A stretch of DNA of 64,000 bases from Posidoniimonas corsicana (lineage in GTDB: Bacteria; Planctomycetota; Planctomycetia; Pirellulales; Lacipirellulaceae): positions 62,001 through 126,000 of the forward strand of contig NZ_SIHJ01000003.1 in the NCBI RefSeq assembly GCF_007859765.1, in the 5' to 3' direction. The stretch's first letter is position 1, and every line of letters begins with the position of its first letter. The translations under genes and the position numbers were made by a program. Shown here piece by piece: positions 9,289-19,608 of this stretch. The notes below the pieces were generated by a model. That model made no database searches, was not told the DNA's origin, and worked only from the letters and a program-made list of their open reading frames with translations.

Positions 9289-12200
9289 ATGACGCGCAGT
9301 GGGCAACTCGCCGTGCTGATCTGGCTGGCGGCCGCCGCGAACGCGGCGGCGCAGGTAGTGATCAACGTGCCGCCCGACCCGGCGCCCACCGAGACCACCG
9401 GCGACACGACCGTCAACGTCCTGTCGGGCGGCGCGCTGGCCAACTCGTTCGACGCCAACGAGGGCTCGACCGTCAACGTGCAGGGCGGGTCGGTGGGGCA
9501 CTACCTCGACCTGTTCTCGGGCGCCACGCTCAACCTGCACTCGGGCTCGGTCGGCGCCTGGGTCGACGCCAACGACGGCTCGACGGTGAACATCTACGGC
9601 GGTTTCGTCCACGACTCGTTCCAGGCTCGCTCCGGCTCGGTGGTGAACATCGAGGGGGGTGAGGTCGACCACTTCTTCCACGCCCACCCGGGTTCGACCG
9701 TGAATATCCGCGGCGGCGAACTCGGCATCGCCTTCGAGGCCCACGGGGATGCGGTCGTCAACCTGGACGGCGGATCCCTCGAAGCGTTCTCCGACATCTA
9801 CGACCAGGTGGTGCTCAACATCAACGGCGGCGTCTTCCGGCACGGCGGTGGAATCGCCCCCGGCCTGGGGCTGCACGCGCACTCGGGCACGACGGTCAAC
9901 CTCACCGCGGGCGGGGGATCGGTTTTCGACATGGAGGAGGATGTCGACTTCAACATGAGCGGCGGCTGGGTAGGGTCGGTCGCCGTGCCCAACGCGTCGG
10001 AGTTCAGCTTCTCCGGCGGCGAGGTGAACGGCGGCATGACCCTCCTGGCGGGCGGCGTCGCGCGGATGAGCGGTGGCGGCGCGAACCTGGGAGTCGAGAT
10101 CGCCAGCGGCGGGTCGCTGTCGCTCAGCGGCGGCAGCATCGGCCAGTACTCACAAGTCGACCCCGGAGGCCTGCTCACGATCAGCGGCTACGACTTCCGC
10201 CTCGACGGGGCCCCCATCGCGAACCTCGACACGCCCGGCGCCGAGGCTCCGTTCGACGCGCCTACTGGGAGTGTGCTGTCGGGGGTGCTGGCGGACGGGT
10301 CGGCGTTCGCCTTCGACCTACGGTCTGGGGCGGACAAGATTGCCGCGGGCGCGCTGACGCTCGCGCGGCGCGAGACCCCATCCCTGCCCACCCTGGTCGA
10401 GGTGACCACGCCGACGCCCGACTTCTACGGCGTGGGCGCCGGGCGGGAGGTGCGGCTGCTGCCTGGCGGCGAGCTGCGACGCGGCTTCACCGCCGGCGTC
10501 GGCAGCGTGATCGATGTGCAGGGCGGGCAGGTGGGCGGCGGCTTCGACGCCGTCGGCGCCCACGTGGTGCAGACCGGCGGCCTGATTGGCGCCGGCGCCG
10601 AACTGCTCACCGGCGCCACGCTGGAGCTGCGCGGCGGCGCGGTCGAGGGGAGCATCGGCGTCCGCGCCGGGTCCACCGTGGTGATGAGCGGCGGCAGCAT
10701 CGGCCAAAACGGAAACGCCCGTATCGAGGTAAGCAGCGGGGGAGCATTCCTGCTGACGGGCGGCACGCTGGGAGACGACGTTGATGTCGCCGCCGGCGCC
10801 GAGTTCCAGGTGCACGGCGCCGGCTTCCGGATCAACGGCCAACCGGTTGAGGGACTGGAGGCCGAAGGCGCCACGACCGGCGTAACGGTCCCGCCGGACG
10901 CGTTGTTCACCGGCGTGCTGGCCGACGGGTCGCCGTTCTCGTTCTGGAGCAGCGACGACTTCCGCGACACCGTGACGCTCCAGCGCGTCACGCCCCCACC
11001 GGCCGAGCCAACCACGTTCGAGTCGCCGGGGCAGGAGCCGCCGACCGGGCTGCGCGGCGGGCAGACGCTCGTGCTCTCGCCGGGCGGTTCGGCGCCCAAC
11101 AGCTTCATCGCCGCCCACGGCAGCACCGTGCGGGTTGAGGGCGGCGTGATGGGCGGCAACTTCGAGGCGCTCGGCGCCGAGGTGACGGTCTCGTCCGGCA
11201 GGGTGGAGGGGGTCTTCGACGCGCTCGACGCAACGCACGTCACGATCGACGGGGGCGAGGTGACCGGCGTCAACGTGGCCTACGGCAGCACGCTCCTGCT
11301 ATCCGCCGGCGCCATCACCGGCCGCATGGTCGCCAGCCACGACTCGCACGTCACGATCGCCGGCGGCACGAACATCTCCGGCGTGGGCGATGACGGGATG
11401 CAAGCGCAATCGGGCGCGACGATCGAGATCCTCGGCGGCGCGGTTGGCAACTGGGTTTCTGCCGACGCGGGCGGGCTGGTGCGGATCGCGGGGGGGACCG
11501 TCGGCCGCACGGTGCGGGGCGGGAGCCGGGCCGTGTGGTCCCGGAACGAATCGCGGGTCGTGATGACCGGCGGCGTGGTGCAGGCGTACGACTTCATCGC
11601 GGGCGTCGACTCGCAGGCGTGGCTGCTGGGCGGCGAGGTCCAGCAGCAGCTAGCCGTCGACCCCGGCGGCCGGTCCACGATGCTGGGCGGCCTGGTCGGC
11701 GGCCTCCGCGCCGCGGGCGTGGCGGCGCTGCACGGCGGCCGCGTGGCCGGCCCGACCCAGGTATCGGCTGGCGGGGAGCTGCGGGTCTTCGGGATCGAGT
11801 TCCTTGTTGACGGCGCGCCCGTGCCGGGCCTCGACGCGATGGGCGACAGCGTCACCCTCAACACGTTCACCGGGCAGCTCTTGCAGGCGGTGCTGAGCGA
11901 CGGCACGCAGTATGAGCTCACGCTCGATCCATCCACGCCGCCCTCCGGCGACTGGGTGGCCGACGGCGCGGCGGTCCGCCTGACGCTCGCCGGCCTGTCG
12001 GGCGACTACAACGCCGACGGCGTGGTCGACGCGGCCGACTACACCGCGTGGCGTGACGCGGTCGGCAGCCAGGGCGCCGGGCTCCCCACCGACGGCGACA
12101 TGAACGGCGCCGTCGACCAGGACGACTACCTCGTGTGGCGCAACAACTACGGCGCCAGCCTGGCGGAGCTGCTTAGCGGCGCGGCGGCGCCCGTCCCTGA

Positions 12201-12312
12201 GCCGGCGGCCGCAGCGCTGCTTGCGCTCGTTATCACGCTAGGCGGTAGCAGGCGGGGACGCGCCTCGCGGCGTGTCGCCATGGCGATGCTCGCTATTCCT
12301 GCAGCACCGTGA
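9289..12312 (+). CDS. Giant secreted beta-roll repeat protein with dockerin-like and PEP-CTERM ends
   Basis: A 1007-residue protein. A signal peptide (ending near ANAAAQ) is followed by dozens of roughly 20-residue repeats of the type GSTVNIxGGxVxxxFxA, expected to form a beta-helix or roll. The repeats come in three blocks, and each block ends in a related cap: YDFRLDGAPI with GVLADGSAF (near residue 332), AGFRINGQPV with GVLADGSPF (near 541), and IEFLVDGAPV with VLSDGTQY (near 863). A dockerin-like calcium pair (GDYNADGVVDAADYTAWRD) starts near 904, and a PEP-CTERM-like tail with VPEPAAAALLALVITL and an Arg cluster ends the protein. It is probably a surface or matrix protein. Its last 20 nt overlap the convergent SHD1 gene. 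Confidence 0.82.
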   Translation: MTRSGQLAVLIWLAAAANAAAQVVINVPPDPAPTETTGDTTVNVLSGGALANSFDANEGSTVNVQGGSVGHYLDLFSGATLNLHSGSVGAWVDANDGSTVNIYGGFVHDSFQARSGSVVNIEGGEVDHFFHAHPGSTVNIRGGELGIAFEAHGDAVVNLDGGSLEAFSDIYDQVVLNINGGVFRHGGGIAPGLGLHAHSGTTVNLTAGGGSVFDMEEDVDFNMSGGWVGSVAVPNASEFSFSGGEVNGGMTLLAGGVARMSGGGANLGVEIASGGSLSLSGGSIGQYSQVDPGGLLTISGYDFRLDGAPIANLDTPGAEAPFDAPTGSVLSGVLADGSAFAFDLRSGADKIAAGALTLARRETPSLPTLVEVTTPTPDFYGVGAGREVRLLPGGELRRGFTAGVGSVIDVQGGQVGGGFDAVGAHVVQTGGLIGAGAELLTGATLELRGGAVEGSIGVRAGSTVVMSGGSIGQNGNARIEVSSGGAFLLTGGTLGDDVDVAAGAEFQVHGAGFRINGQPVEGLEAEGATTGVTVPPDALFTGVLADGSPFSFWSSDDFRDTVTLQRVTPPPAEPTTFESPGQEPPTGLRGGQTLVLSPGGSAPNSFIAAHGSTVRVEGGVMGGNFEALGAEVTVSSGRVEGVFDALDATHVTIDGGEVTGVNVAYGSTLLLSAGAITGRMVASHDSHVTIAGGTNISGVGDDGMQAQSGATIEILGGAVGNWVSADAGGLVRIAGGTVGRTVRGGSRAVWSRNESRVVMTGGVVQAYDFIAGVDSQAWLLGGEVQQQLAVDPGGRSTMLGGLVGGLRAAGVAALHGGRVAGPTQVSAGGELRVFGIEFLVDGAPVPGLDAMGDSVTLNTFTGQLLQAVLSDGTQYELTLDPSTPPSGDWVADGAAVRLTLAGLSGDYNADGVVDAADYTAWRDAVGSQGAGLPTDGDMNGAVDQDDYLVWRNNYGASLAELLSGAAAPVPEPAAAALLALVITLGGSRRGRASRRVAMAMLAIPAAP

Positions 12313-14947
12313 CGTCCTCCAGCACGCCGGCCGACGTGAGCTTGGAGAAGCCGTAGGCGCCGTTCTTGGTGGCGTCGCCGGGGCGGGCGACCTCGCCGTT
12401 GAACTTGGCGAGCAGGATAAACCCGACGTTGGGCGTGGTGAGCCGCTTGAGCGCCGCGTCGATCGACTCGCCCTCCTCCAGCCAGATGGTCATGCCGGGC
12501 GAGTAGGTCTGACCGCGGCTGTAAACCTCGCGGCCGCCGACCAGCATGGCGATCTTGGTCTGGTACGGCGTGATGGTGCGGGTGATGACTTCGTCCCGCT
12601 TGCGGCGCAGCGAGCCCCGCGGGTTGGGGTCGATGTGGATCTCCTGCGACGGCAGCTGCTTGCACACCACGGTCACGACGATGTCGGCCGAGTCGGCGAT
12701 CTCGAAGCCGGCGTCGCGCAGGTTCTGCTCGACGGCCGGGCGCACCTCGTGGCGGCGTTCGAGCCCCGGCGCCAGGTCCAGCGCCACCTCGACGGCGTCG
12801 CCCGGCCGCGCGACCAGCAGGTCCTCGGGCTCGCCCAGGCTGGCGGCGGTCTCGTGGATCGCGGGGTGCGACAGGCTGACCGACGCGACATAGGGAGCCT
12901 CGCGTCCGTGGGTGCGGGGGGCGAACCAGAGCCGGCCGTTGGCGACCCGCGTGGCCGAGCCGTGGGACGCGCGGCCGCCGATCTCGAACTCCCACAGCAG
13001 GATCCGCCGCCGCGGGTCGTACAGGTACTTGTGGTCGACCAGCAGGTACTCGCCAACCCACTCCAGCGTGTCGGCGAAGTGGATCTCCGGCCGGTAGAGC
13101 CGGCGGGTCAGTTCGCCGGAGGCGAGGTCCCAGGTCAGCAGCGCGCCGCCGCCGACCGCCGCCAGCGCGGTCTGATCGGGGCTGAACGCGATCGCGTCGA
13201 GCCGGACGGTCTGCTCAGGCAGCGGCAGCGTCCCTACATGCCGCCCGCGGGCGAGGTCGAACACCAGCAGCTCGCGCTGGTTCACCGCCGCGTACAGCCT
13301 GCCGTGCGGGCCGACCGCGGCGCCGAAGACGCCGTTCGCCTCCTTGGGCAGCGCGTACTTCGCCTCGGCTGTTTTCCAGTCCCACACGATGGGCGGCTTG
13401 AACATGTCGCCGCGGGTCATGACCAGGTCGGGGCCGAGGAACTGCGCGTGCTTGACGTCGGCCCCGCCGAAGTGGCCGCCGACCACGTAGGGCTGCCAGT
13501 GCGCGACCATCTCGGCCTCGCGGGCGCCGAGCCGGTAGACGTAGACGGTCGTCTCGTCGACCCTGAAGCCGTCGGCCCGGGCGAGCACAATCCCCTTCTC
13601 CAGCAGCGTGTCGAGCACGACCGACTCCGCCGGCAGCGCGATCGTGGCGCGGTGCTGGCCGCTGACCGGCGCCACGCAATCCAGGTACCACTGGGCATCG
13701 CCGCCGACCTGGCCGTGCTTGCGCTCGATCGCGAGCCGCTTGCCCGAGGCCGACAGGTGGATCCCGCCGTACTCCTCGAAGAACGCGTCCGAGCCGCGGA
13801 TCTGGGGGAGGTCCACCGTCTTGGCGGAAGCCAGGGTGGGGGTCGGGGCGGCGTCGGACGGCGAGAACCGCCAGGACGCGTTCTTCCTCAGCGGGACCTG
13901 ACGCAGGCCGCTGATGTCGGCCTGCAGCCGCGTGTCGGCCGCCTGCTTGGGCTCCGCCACGGCGAACGGGTTCTCTTCGTTCACCTCCTGCCCGCCGCTG
14001 GCGATGAATTGCTGGTCGGCCTCGCACAGCTTGGCGATCGGCACGCGCACGGTGCGGCCGTCGGTCCGCTTGAGCACCGCGGTCTGGCCCTCGACCGACT
14101 CGAGCGAAGCGCTGATGGTGAACCGGCCGGTGCTGTCCTGCCAGGTCCGCGGCGCCGAGGCGCCCATCCGCGCCGACCGCATCCGCACCGGGTCGGCCGG
14201 CAGCAGGAGCGACGCCAGCGCGCGCAGGCGTTTGGCGTCCGACTTCCGCAGCAGCGCGGGGACCAGGTCGGCCGGGTTCTCGATCTTCACGGTCGGGTAG
14301 TCGAAGCCCCCCTCGCCAATCAGCTCGGCCGCGGCCCAGACGCCGTTGTACTGGCAGTCGACGCGGTCGCCGATCTGGAAGCCGTCGGGGTTGATGGGCG
14401 ACTTCGCGATCGCGTCTCCCCGGCGGCCGCGCGCCGACACTCTGCTCCGCGCCTCGAGCATGATGGTCCGCCCCGCGTCACGCGCCCGCCGCCGGATCGC
14501 GTCGGCGTCGAGCGCCGCCGGGTCCACCCGGATCTCGAGATTGCCCAGGCGGCGGTCCTTCGACACGATCCGGCCGAAGGTGAGCCCGTCGCAGAACCGG
14601 TCGAAGTCGTCGATCGGCGCGACCGCGATCCGGCCGTTCCGCATCATCACCCGGCACTGCTCCGGCGCGGCCAGCTGGATCAACGACATGATCATGTCGG
14701 TGGCCGAGGCGCCGCCGGGCCCGTGGTCGTCCGACATGAAGAACGCCTTGCCAGCGAGTTCCTCTTCCCCCATCGCCTGGAGCACGCCCTTGGCGACGTC
14801 CTTCGGGTCGGCCTCCTCCTCGCCCTTGAGTGAGTTGAGGTTGGTGATCTCGATCACCACGATGTCCTGCTGCGCGACGGCCGGGCGGGCGGCGGCGGCG
14901 AGCGTGAACGGCAACGAGGCCAACAGCATCCAGCGGAACAGGTGCAT
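12293..14947 (-). CDS. Exported SHD1-domain protein with propeller-like C-terminal half
   Basis: 884 residues from the ATG at 14947, with a signal peptide ending near ARPAVAQ. At about residues 268-318 lies an SHD1 domain (RTWQDSTGRFTISASL ... GRTVRVPIAKLCEADQQFI), a module common in exported planctomycete proteins. From about 400 to 700 the sequence has WD40/YVTN-like beta-propeller strands (AFSPDQTALAAVGGGALLTW, DLASGELTRRLY). The C-terminal 180 residues look like a separate alpha/beta domain. No catalytic motif is recognised. The family occurs in planctomycetes with unknown role. It ends inside the last codons of the convergent beta-roll gene. Confidence 0.75.
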   Translation of the reverse strand: MHLFRWMLLASLPFTLAAAARPAVAQQDIVVIEITNLNSLKGEEEADPKDVAKGVLQAMGEEELAGKAFFMSDDHGPGGASATDMIMSLIQLAAPEQCRVMMRNGRIAVAPIDDFDRFCDGLTFGRIVSKDRRLGNLEIRVDPAALDADAIRRRARDAGRTIMLEARSRVSARGRRGDAIAKSPINPDGFQIGDRVDCQYNGVWAAAELIGEGGFDYPTVKIENPADLVPALLRKSDAKRLRALASLLLPADPVRMRSARMGASAPRTWQDSTGRFTISASLESVEGQTAVLKRTDGRTVRVPIAKLCEADQQFIASGGQEVNEENPFAVAEPKQAADTRLQADISGLRQVPLRKNASWRFSPSDAAPTPTLASAKTVDLPQIRGSDAFFEEYGGIHLSASGKRLAIERKHGQVGGDAQWYLDCVAPVSGQHRATIALPAESVVLDTLLEKGIVLARADGFRVDETTVYVYRLGAREAEMVAHWQPYVVGGHFGGADVKHAQFLGPDLVMTRGDMFKPPIVWDWKTAEAKYALPKEANGVFGAAVGPHGRLYAAVNQRELLVFDLARGRHVGTLPLPEQTVRLDAIAFSPDQTALAAVGGGALLTWDLASGELTRRLYRPEIHFADTLEWVGEYLLVDHKYLYDPRRRILLWEFEIGGRASHGSATRVANGRLWFAPRTHGREAPYVASVSLSHPAIHETAASLGEPEDLLVARPGDAVEVALDLAPGLERRHEVRPAVEQNLRDAGFEIADSADIVVTVVCKQLPSQEIHIDPNPRGSLRRKRDEVITRTITPYQTKIAMLVGGREVYSRGQTYSPGMTIWLEEGESIDAALKRLTTPNVGFILLAKFNGEVARPGDATKNGAYGFSKLTSAGVLEDVTVLQE

Positions 14948-15061
14948 CAATCGACGGGCCTAGCTAGCGGGCGAGAGGGGGCGTGCGTCCGGTAGACCGA
15001 TCTTAGCCTGCCTGCCGGCCGGCCGCAAAATCCGCGTCACAGCCCCCGCAGCCCGCACGGT

Positions 15062-18000
15062 CTAACCGGCGGCGGCCTGAGCCGCGGGCTCTTTCTTCTC
15101 TTCCGCCTGTTGCACCTGGTCGCCCGGAGCTTCGGCCTCCTCGGGCGGCTCGTAGCCGGTGTCCAGCAGCAGGTAGCCGGACCAGAAGAACGGGTGGTTG
15201 GCGGACGGCGGCTCGCCGCCGGCGTCGCGGAGCTTGAGCCGCGGCTCCTGGTAGGGGTCGAGCAGCGCCTCGCGGGCCAGCGTGACGCTGCGGCGCCAGG
15301 CCTCGACCGGGGTGGACTGCGTCCAGTCGGTGACGAACTCCTGCACCAGCTTCCGGTGGTTGGCGCCGCCGGTCTGCCAGCGGCTCATCAGGATGGTCCG
15401 CGCGCCGCTGGCCATCAGCCCGCACGCGGCGTGGAACACCTCTTGGCCGGCGGGCAGCGTGTCGCGTTTGCTGCGGCGGCGGCCGGCGGCCTTCAGCCCG
15501 TTCTCGGCGGCCGTGCGGAGCCCGGCCAGCACAACGCGCTCCGGGCCCTCGTAGGGCAGCCGTTGCCAGTCGGCCAGCGAGCCGCCGGTGTTGCGGTCGA
15601 TCGGCATCGGCGACCATTCGTAGGGCGCCTCGCCGTCGAGCACGCTGTCGGCCAGCACCACGGCCGACTCGAACGCGCAGGAGAGGGTCGCCGAGGGGCC
15701 GGGCGCGGGCGCGTCGATGCGGGTCGGGCCGGCCACCACGCCGCTGATGCCGTCCCAGGTCATCTGGGCCATCTCGCGGGCCTCGTCGTCGCCGGAGACG
15801 TCGCCCATCACGATCGCCGTGTGCTGCACGGGCCGCAGCGGCGAGTTGTCGCCCCAGGCCAGGCCCATGGTGGGCGCGTAGCGCGGCATCACGGCGTCGG
15901 CGATCAGCTGCCGCTTGGTCGGCTCGCCGATCACCAGCGCGGCGAACGGCAGGTGCCACAGCGGCCCGTCGGGCACGATGACCAGCCGCTTGGTCTGCGT
16001 GAGGTCGAGGCGCGAGTCGGAGAGCAGCGCGTCGCCCAGCAGGGTCGCGACCTGCCGCCAGGCGTCGCTCGTGACGTCGTCGCCGCTGAGGGTCTTGCTG
16101 CTGCTGTAGTTGCCGATCGCGTTGAGCAGCTCGGCGACCTTGCCGCGGACGTCGTTCACGTCGGGCAGCCGCCAGTAGTGCTCGCCCTCCTTCACCAGCA
16201 CGAAGCCGTGCAGCGTGTCGCCCATCTGGTGGAACACCAGCAGCGCGTCGCCGGGCTGCATGTGCTGGCGGAGGTCCTCCGCCGAGCGGCGGGGCGGGAA
16301 GGTCAGCGTGGAGGGCAGGCGGTGCAGCGCGATCTCGCTCAGCAGCACCTCACGGGCGACCGACTGTTTGTAGAGCTGGTTCAAGAGCCGCAGGTCGCGC
16401 CGCTCGGTGTCGCCGTCGAGCAGCGTCTTGGCGCCGACCAGCTCGCGGCGCTCGGCCGCGGCCTGCTCGGCCAGCGGCCGGTAGCCGGGCGAGCGGCCCT
16501 CGATGAGCTGCCGGTCCAGCCGCTGCGCCTTGCCGAGCCGGTCGCCGGGCGTCTCGAGCAGCGTCCGCAGCGCCTGCAGCCGGCCGCCCAGGGGCTGGTG
16601 GTTGTAGTAGCGGCGTCGTTTGGCCAGGTCGGTCGCGTAGAGCGCGTCGAGCGTCTCGCGGCGGGCCAGCGTGGCGGTGATCCAGCGGTCGAAGGCGGCC
16701 TCGTGGTTGGTCCGCAGCAGGCACATCGCGTCGAGCGGGTCGTAGGCCCAGTGCAGCGGCGCCGGGTCGGCCAGCATCTGCTTGTAGACGTCCACCGCCA
16801 CCCGCGGCGAGAGGTCGCCCGAGTCGAAGCGCTCGTTCGCCAGCGCCAGCTGGAAGTTCGACAGCGATAGCTTGGCGTACCGCTGCAGCGACTTCTCCAG
16901 CGACTGGTCGCCCTCCTTCTTCTTGCCCGCCTGCAGCGAGACCATCGCCGCCAGGTAGTCGGCGTAGGGGCCGAGCCGGCCGTTGGCCACGTCCGACCGG
17001 CGGGGCAGGGCGGCGGCCACCAGCTTGGTCGCCTCGTCGGTGTTCCGGGCGATCGCCTGCTGCTCGGCCAGGATCAGCGTGGCCAGCGACGCGACGTGCG
17101 GCAGCCGGTCGCGCTGCGCCCACGCGGCCACCGCCGGCAGCGTGGGGTCAACGCCGGGGGTGGCGCTCGCCTGGCGGTGCACGTGCTGCAGCGCGATCGC
17201 GTCGGACAGCACGTCCCAGTCCTCATACGCGTAGGCGGCCAGCGCGGCCTCGGCCGCCAGCCGGGGCACGTGCTTGTCGTCCTCGGAGCCGAGCGCCAGG
17301 ATCGCCTGACCCAGCAGCGCGGCGCCGGTCAGCTCGTGGTCGAACCGGCCGGAGAGCAGCTCGGCGCGGGCGAAGTGCGGGGCGGCCTCCAGCGGCTTGT
17401 GCACGCCCAGCTGAGCGTACCCCACCACCAGATCGGCCCAGGCCGAGGACCAGTGGTTGGGGGGCGCCAGGTTGCCCCGCGCGAAGGTGTCGGCCAGGTC
17501 GCGCGACAACGCGTCGTGCGGCCCCAGCGCGCCCAGCAGCTGGTTGCGGCGGCGCAGCGACAGCGCCGCGCACCGCATCACCTCCGCGACGTCGATCTTC
17601 CAGAACTGCGGCATCTGCACCGTGCCGCCGCGGTTGGCCACGTCGTTGTTGTTGAGCCGCCCGTAGCTGAACAGCATGGTCTCGGGCAGCCGGCAGTACA
17701 CCGGGTTGCGCGCGGAGCGGCCCCACGGCGCGATCCGGCGGCTATTGTTGTCCGCCCGCGGGTCCTGGTTGAACCGGACCCGCAGCATCCAGTTGGAGTT
17801 GGCCAGCAGCAGCTCAGCGGCCCGGGTGAAGTCGGCCAGGGCGTCCTGGTTGAGGCCCATCTGGTAGAGCGCCTCGCCCCGCATCGCGTAGTAGCAGACC
17901 GAGTCGACCCAGCGGTTGGTCACCGTGCGGACGGCCGACCGCTGTTCGCGGAACATCGCCTTGGCGGCGTCGGAGTAGTCGCCCTCGTAGATCGCCTCGA

Positions 18001-18124
18001 CCGCGAGGAAGTAGCTTGGGCCCGGGATCCCTCCCGATTGCGCGGCCGCCGGCCGCGGGGCCAGCGCCGCCAGGAGCAGCAGGCCAAGGGCGGCCTGCGC
18101 CACGCTGGGCGAGATCCTCTTCAT
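15062..18124 (-). CDS. Exported TPR-like protein with degenerate CHAT domain
   Basis: 1020 residues from the ATG at 18124, where a signal peptide begins (MKRISPSVAQAALGLLLLAA). The frame is open 28 codons further upstream, but that part lacks a signal sequence. The N-terminal 550 residues are helical and repeat-like (YEGDYSDAAKAMFREQ, ALYQMGLNQDALADFTRAAELL), consistent with TPRs. The C-terminal 380 residues follow the CHAT fold: GDALLVFHQMGDTLHGFVLV, RLVIVPDGPLWHLPFAAL, and later HAACGLMASGARTILMSRWQT. The positions where CHAT proteases carry His and Cys read VVLADSVL and VVLAGLRTA, so the caspase-like dyad appears to be lost. It is likely a non-proteolytic scaffold. Divergent from the gene at 18498. 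Confidence 0.7.
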   Translation of the reverse strand: MKRISPSVAQAALGLLLLAALAPRPAAAQSGGIPGPSYFLAVEAIYEGDYSDAAKAMFREQRSAVRTVTNRWVDSVCYYAMRGEALYQMGLNQDALADFTRAAELLLANSNWMLRVRFNQDPRADNNSRRIAPWGRSARNPVYCRLPETMLFSYGRLNNNDVANRGGTVQMPQFWKIDVAEVMRCAALSLRRRNQLLGALGPHDALSRDLADTFARGNLAPPNHWSSAWADLVVGYAQLGVHKPLEAAPHFARAELLSGRFDHELTGAALLGQAILALGSEDDKHVPRLAAEAALAAYAYEDWDVLSDAIALQHVHRQASATPGVDPTLPAVAAWAQRDRLPHVASLATLILAEQQAIARNTDEATKLVAAALPRRSDVANGRLGPYADYLAAMVSLQAGKKKEGDQSLEKSLQRYAKLSLSNFQLALANERFDSGDLSPRVAVDVYKQMLADPAPLHWAYDPLDAMCLLRTNHEAAFDRWITATLARRETLDALYATDLAKRRRYYNHQPLGGRLQALRTLLETPGDRLGKAQRLDRQLIEGRSPGYRPLAEQAAAERRELVGAKTLLDGDTERRDLRLLNQLYKQSVAREVLLSEIALHRLPSTLTFPPRRSAEDLRQHMQPGDALLVFHQMGDTLHGFVLVKEGEHYWRLPDVNDVRGKVAELLNAIGNYSSSKTLSGDDVTSDAWRQVATLLGDALLSDSRLDLTQTKRLVIVPDGPLWHLPFAALVIGEPTKRQLIADAVMPRYAPTMGLAWGDNSPLRPVQHTAIVMGDVSGDDEAREMAQMTWDGISGVVAGPTRIDAPAPGPSATLSCAFESAVVLADSVLDGEAPYEWSPMPIDRNTGGSLADWQRLPYEGPERVVLAGLRTAAENGLKAAGRRRSKRDTLPAGQEVFHAACGLMASGARTILMSRWQTGGANHRKLVQEFVTDWTQSTPVEAWRRSVTLAREALLDPYQEPRLKLRDAGGEPPSANHPFFWSGYLLLDTGYEPPEEAEAPGDQVQQAEEKKEPAAQAAAG

Positions 18125-18338
18125 CGGTTTCCCCGGGGAATAGCGGTTCCGGACGCGGCCAGGGCGGCCCAGTGGGCGACAGGAGTCAATTCTAGCACTC
18201 TGCCTCAAGCGGGACGAATCAACGGCGCCCGCCGCCGCGGCAACCGTCCCGACCGCGCCAGCCGCACCCCGCGGCGCTGGCGGCCGCCCAACCGGGCGTT
18301 CTGGGCCGCGTCAGGGGGTCGAATCGCCGCCGCCAGGT

Positions 18339-18367
18339 TTGCTCTCCCCGCGAGCGGCAAATATACT
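18339..18367 (+). promoter_or_regulatory. Candidate sigma70-type promoter
   Basis: TTGCTC at 18339-18344 and TATACT at 18362-18367 lie 17 nt apart, about 130 nt upstream of the ATG at 18498, inside the 373-nt region between two divergent genes. This is the only good match in that interval. Confidence 0.45.
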
Positions 18368-18497
18368 CAAGGGACGGAACCGCAAGCCCAGTCTGCGCTT
18401 GCACTTACTCGGACGGATTCGCTCGCCCCCGCCCCCGCACTGGGCCCCCCCACTGGGACCTGCCCGCGTGGGCCCCCATTCTGCCGTTCGAACCGCT

Positions 18498-19478
18498 ATG
18501 CCAGTTGCCCAGCTCCACGCCCTCCCGAAGCGCGCCGCCTGCCTGGCTGTGCTGAGCGGACTGCTGTTCGCAGTCGACGCCACCGCCCAGTCTTCGGCCG
18601 ACACACCGCCGCGGACCTTCGCGCCGGGCGTGCTGACCACGGTCCCCCCGGAGATCCTGCCGGGCGAGACCGCCAGCGTGCACCCGCTAGTGGAGATCCG
18701 GGCCGACCGTAAACTGGCCTGGCAGCCGGAGTACCTGGCCAGCAGCCAGACCCTGTACGAGCAGGCCGCCCACGCCCGCTTCACCCGTGACGTCTGGTGC
18801 CTGGAGTTCTCGTACAAGCCGCTGCGGCTGATCTGGGTGGACATCCCGCAGGCCAACGGCCGGCTGGAGCGGAAGCTGCTGTGGTACCTGGTTTACTCGG
18901 TCCGCAACACGGGCGAGGGGCTGGCGCCGGCCGAGGGCGCCATCAACGAGGAGGCCGCCAAGCCGACCGAGATCGGCACGGTGCGGTTCGTCCCCCACTT
19001 TGTGCTGCAGGGGCACGACCTGCAGGGGGGCCGCCGGCAGTACCGGGCCTACCTAGACAAGGTGGTTCCGGCCGCCATGGAGTCGATCCGCCGCCGCGAG
19101 GTGCCCGGCCGCAAGCTGCTGAGCACCGTCCAGATGGCCGAGACCCCCATCCCGCCGACCAAGGATGGCGACGACGCTATCTGGGGCGTGGCGATCTGGG
19201 AAGACGTCGACCCCGACATGGACTTCTTCAGCGTGTACGTGCAGGGGCTGACCAACGCCTACCGGTGGGAGGACCCGGACGGCGGCTTCCAGCCCGGCGA
19301 CCCGCCGGGGACCGGCCGCAAGCTGGTTTCCAAGACGCTGCAGCTCAACTTCTTCCGCCCCGGCGACCGATTCCTGGAGCACGAGAACGAGGTCCGCTCC
19401 GGACCGGCCCCCGGCAAGGCCCAGCTGTACGGCGAGGGGGTGACCGAAGGGCTTGTCTACCAGTGGATCTACCGCTAA
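18498..19478 (+). CDS. Exported conserved protein of unknown function
   Basis: 326 residues from the ATG at 18498, which opens a signal peptide ([21 protein letters not shown], ending near DATAQ). The mature part has a compact beta-rich look with conserved aromatic segments ([69 protein letters not shown]). These resemble exported proteins seen repeatedly in planctomycetes but without a named domain. The frame is open upstream to 18339 across the candidate promoter, so the later start is preferred. It lies 130 nt ahead of rpmA; any link is unclear. Confidence 0.7.
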   Translation: MPVAQLHALPKRAACLAVLSGLLFAVDATAQSSADTPPRTFAPGVLTTVPPEILPGETASVHPLVEIRADRKLAWQPEYLASSQTLYEQAAHARFTRDVWCLEFSYKPLRLIWVDIPQANGRLERKLLWYLVYSVRNTGEGLAPAEGAINEEAAKPTEIGTVRFVPHFVLQGHDLQGGRRQYRAYLDKVVPAAMESIRRREVPGRKLLSTVQMAETPIPPTKDGDDAIWGVAIWEDVDPDMDFFSVYVQGLTNAYRWEDPDGGFQPGDPPGTGRKLVSKTLQLNFFRPGDRFLEHENEVRSGPAPGKAQLYGEGVTEGLVYQWIYR

Positions 19479-19608
19479 ACTGCGGGGCTCACGGAAGCTG
19501 TGCGAGGGCTCCAGGCGGACCCTCGCCGGTTTATCGCAACCAGACAAGCTGCCCCCGGCCGGCGACCGCCCGGCCCGAAGCGGGGCGATTCGATCGGGAA
19601 CCACCACC

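Noticed and set aside
15110-16870. 586-codon plus-strand open frame opposite the CHAT-like gene
   Set aside because: It has Arg/Val/Gly/Gln-rich shadow composition with no domain, while the minus-strand gene has a signal peptide and CHAT segments.
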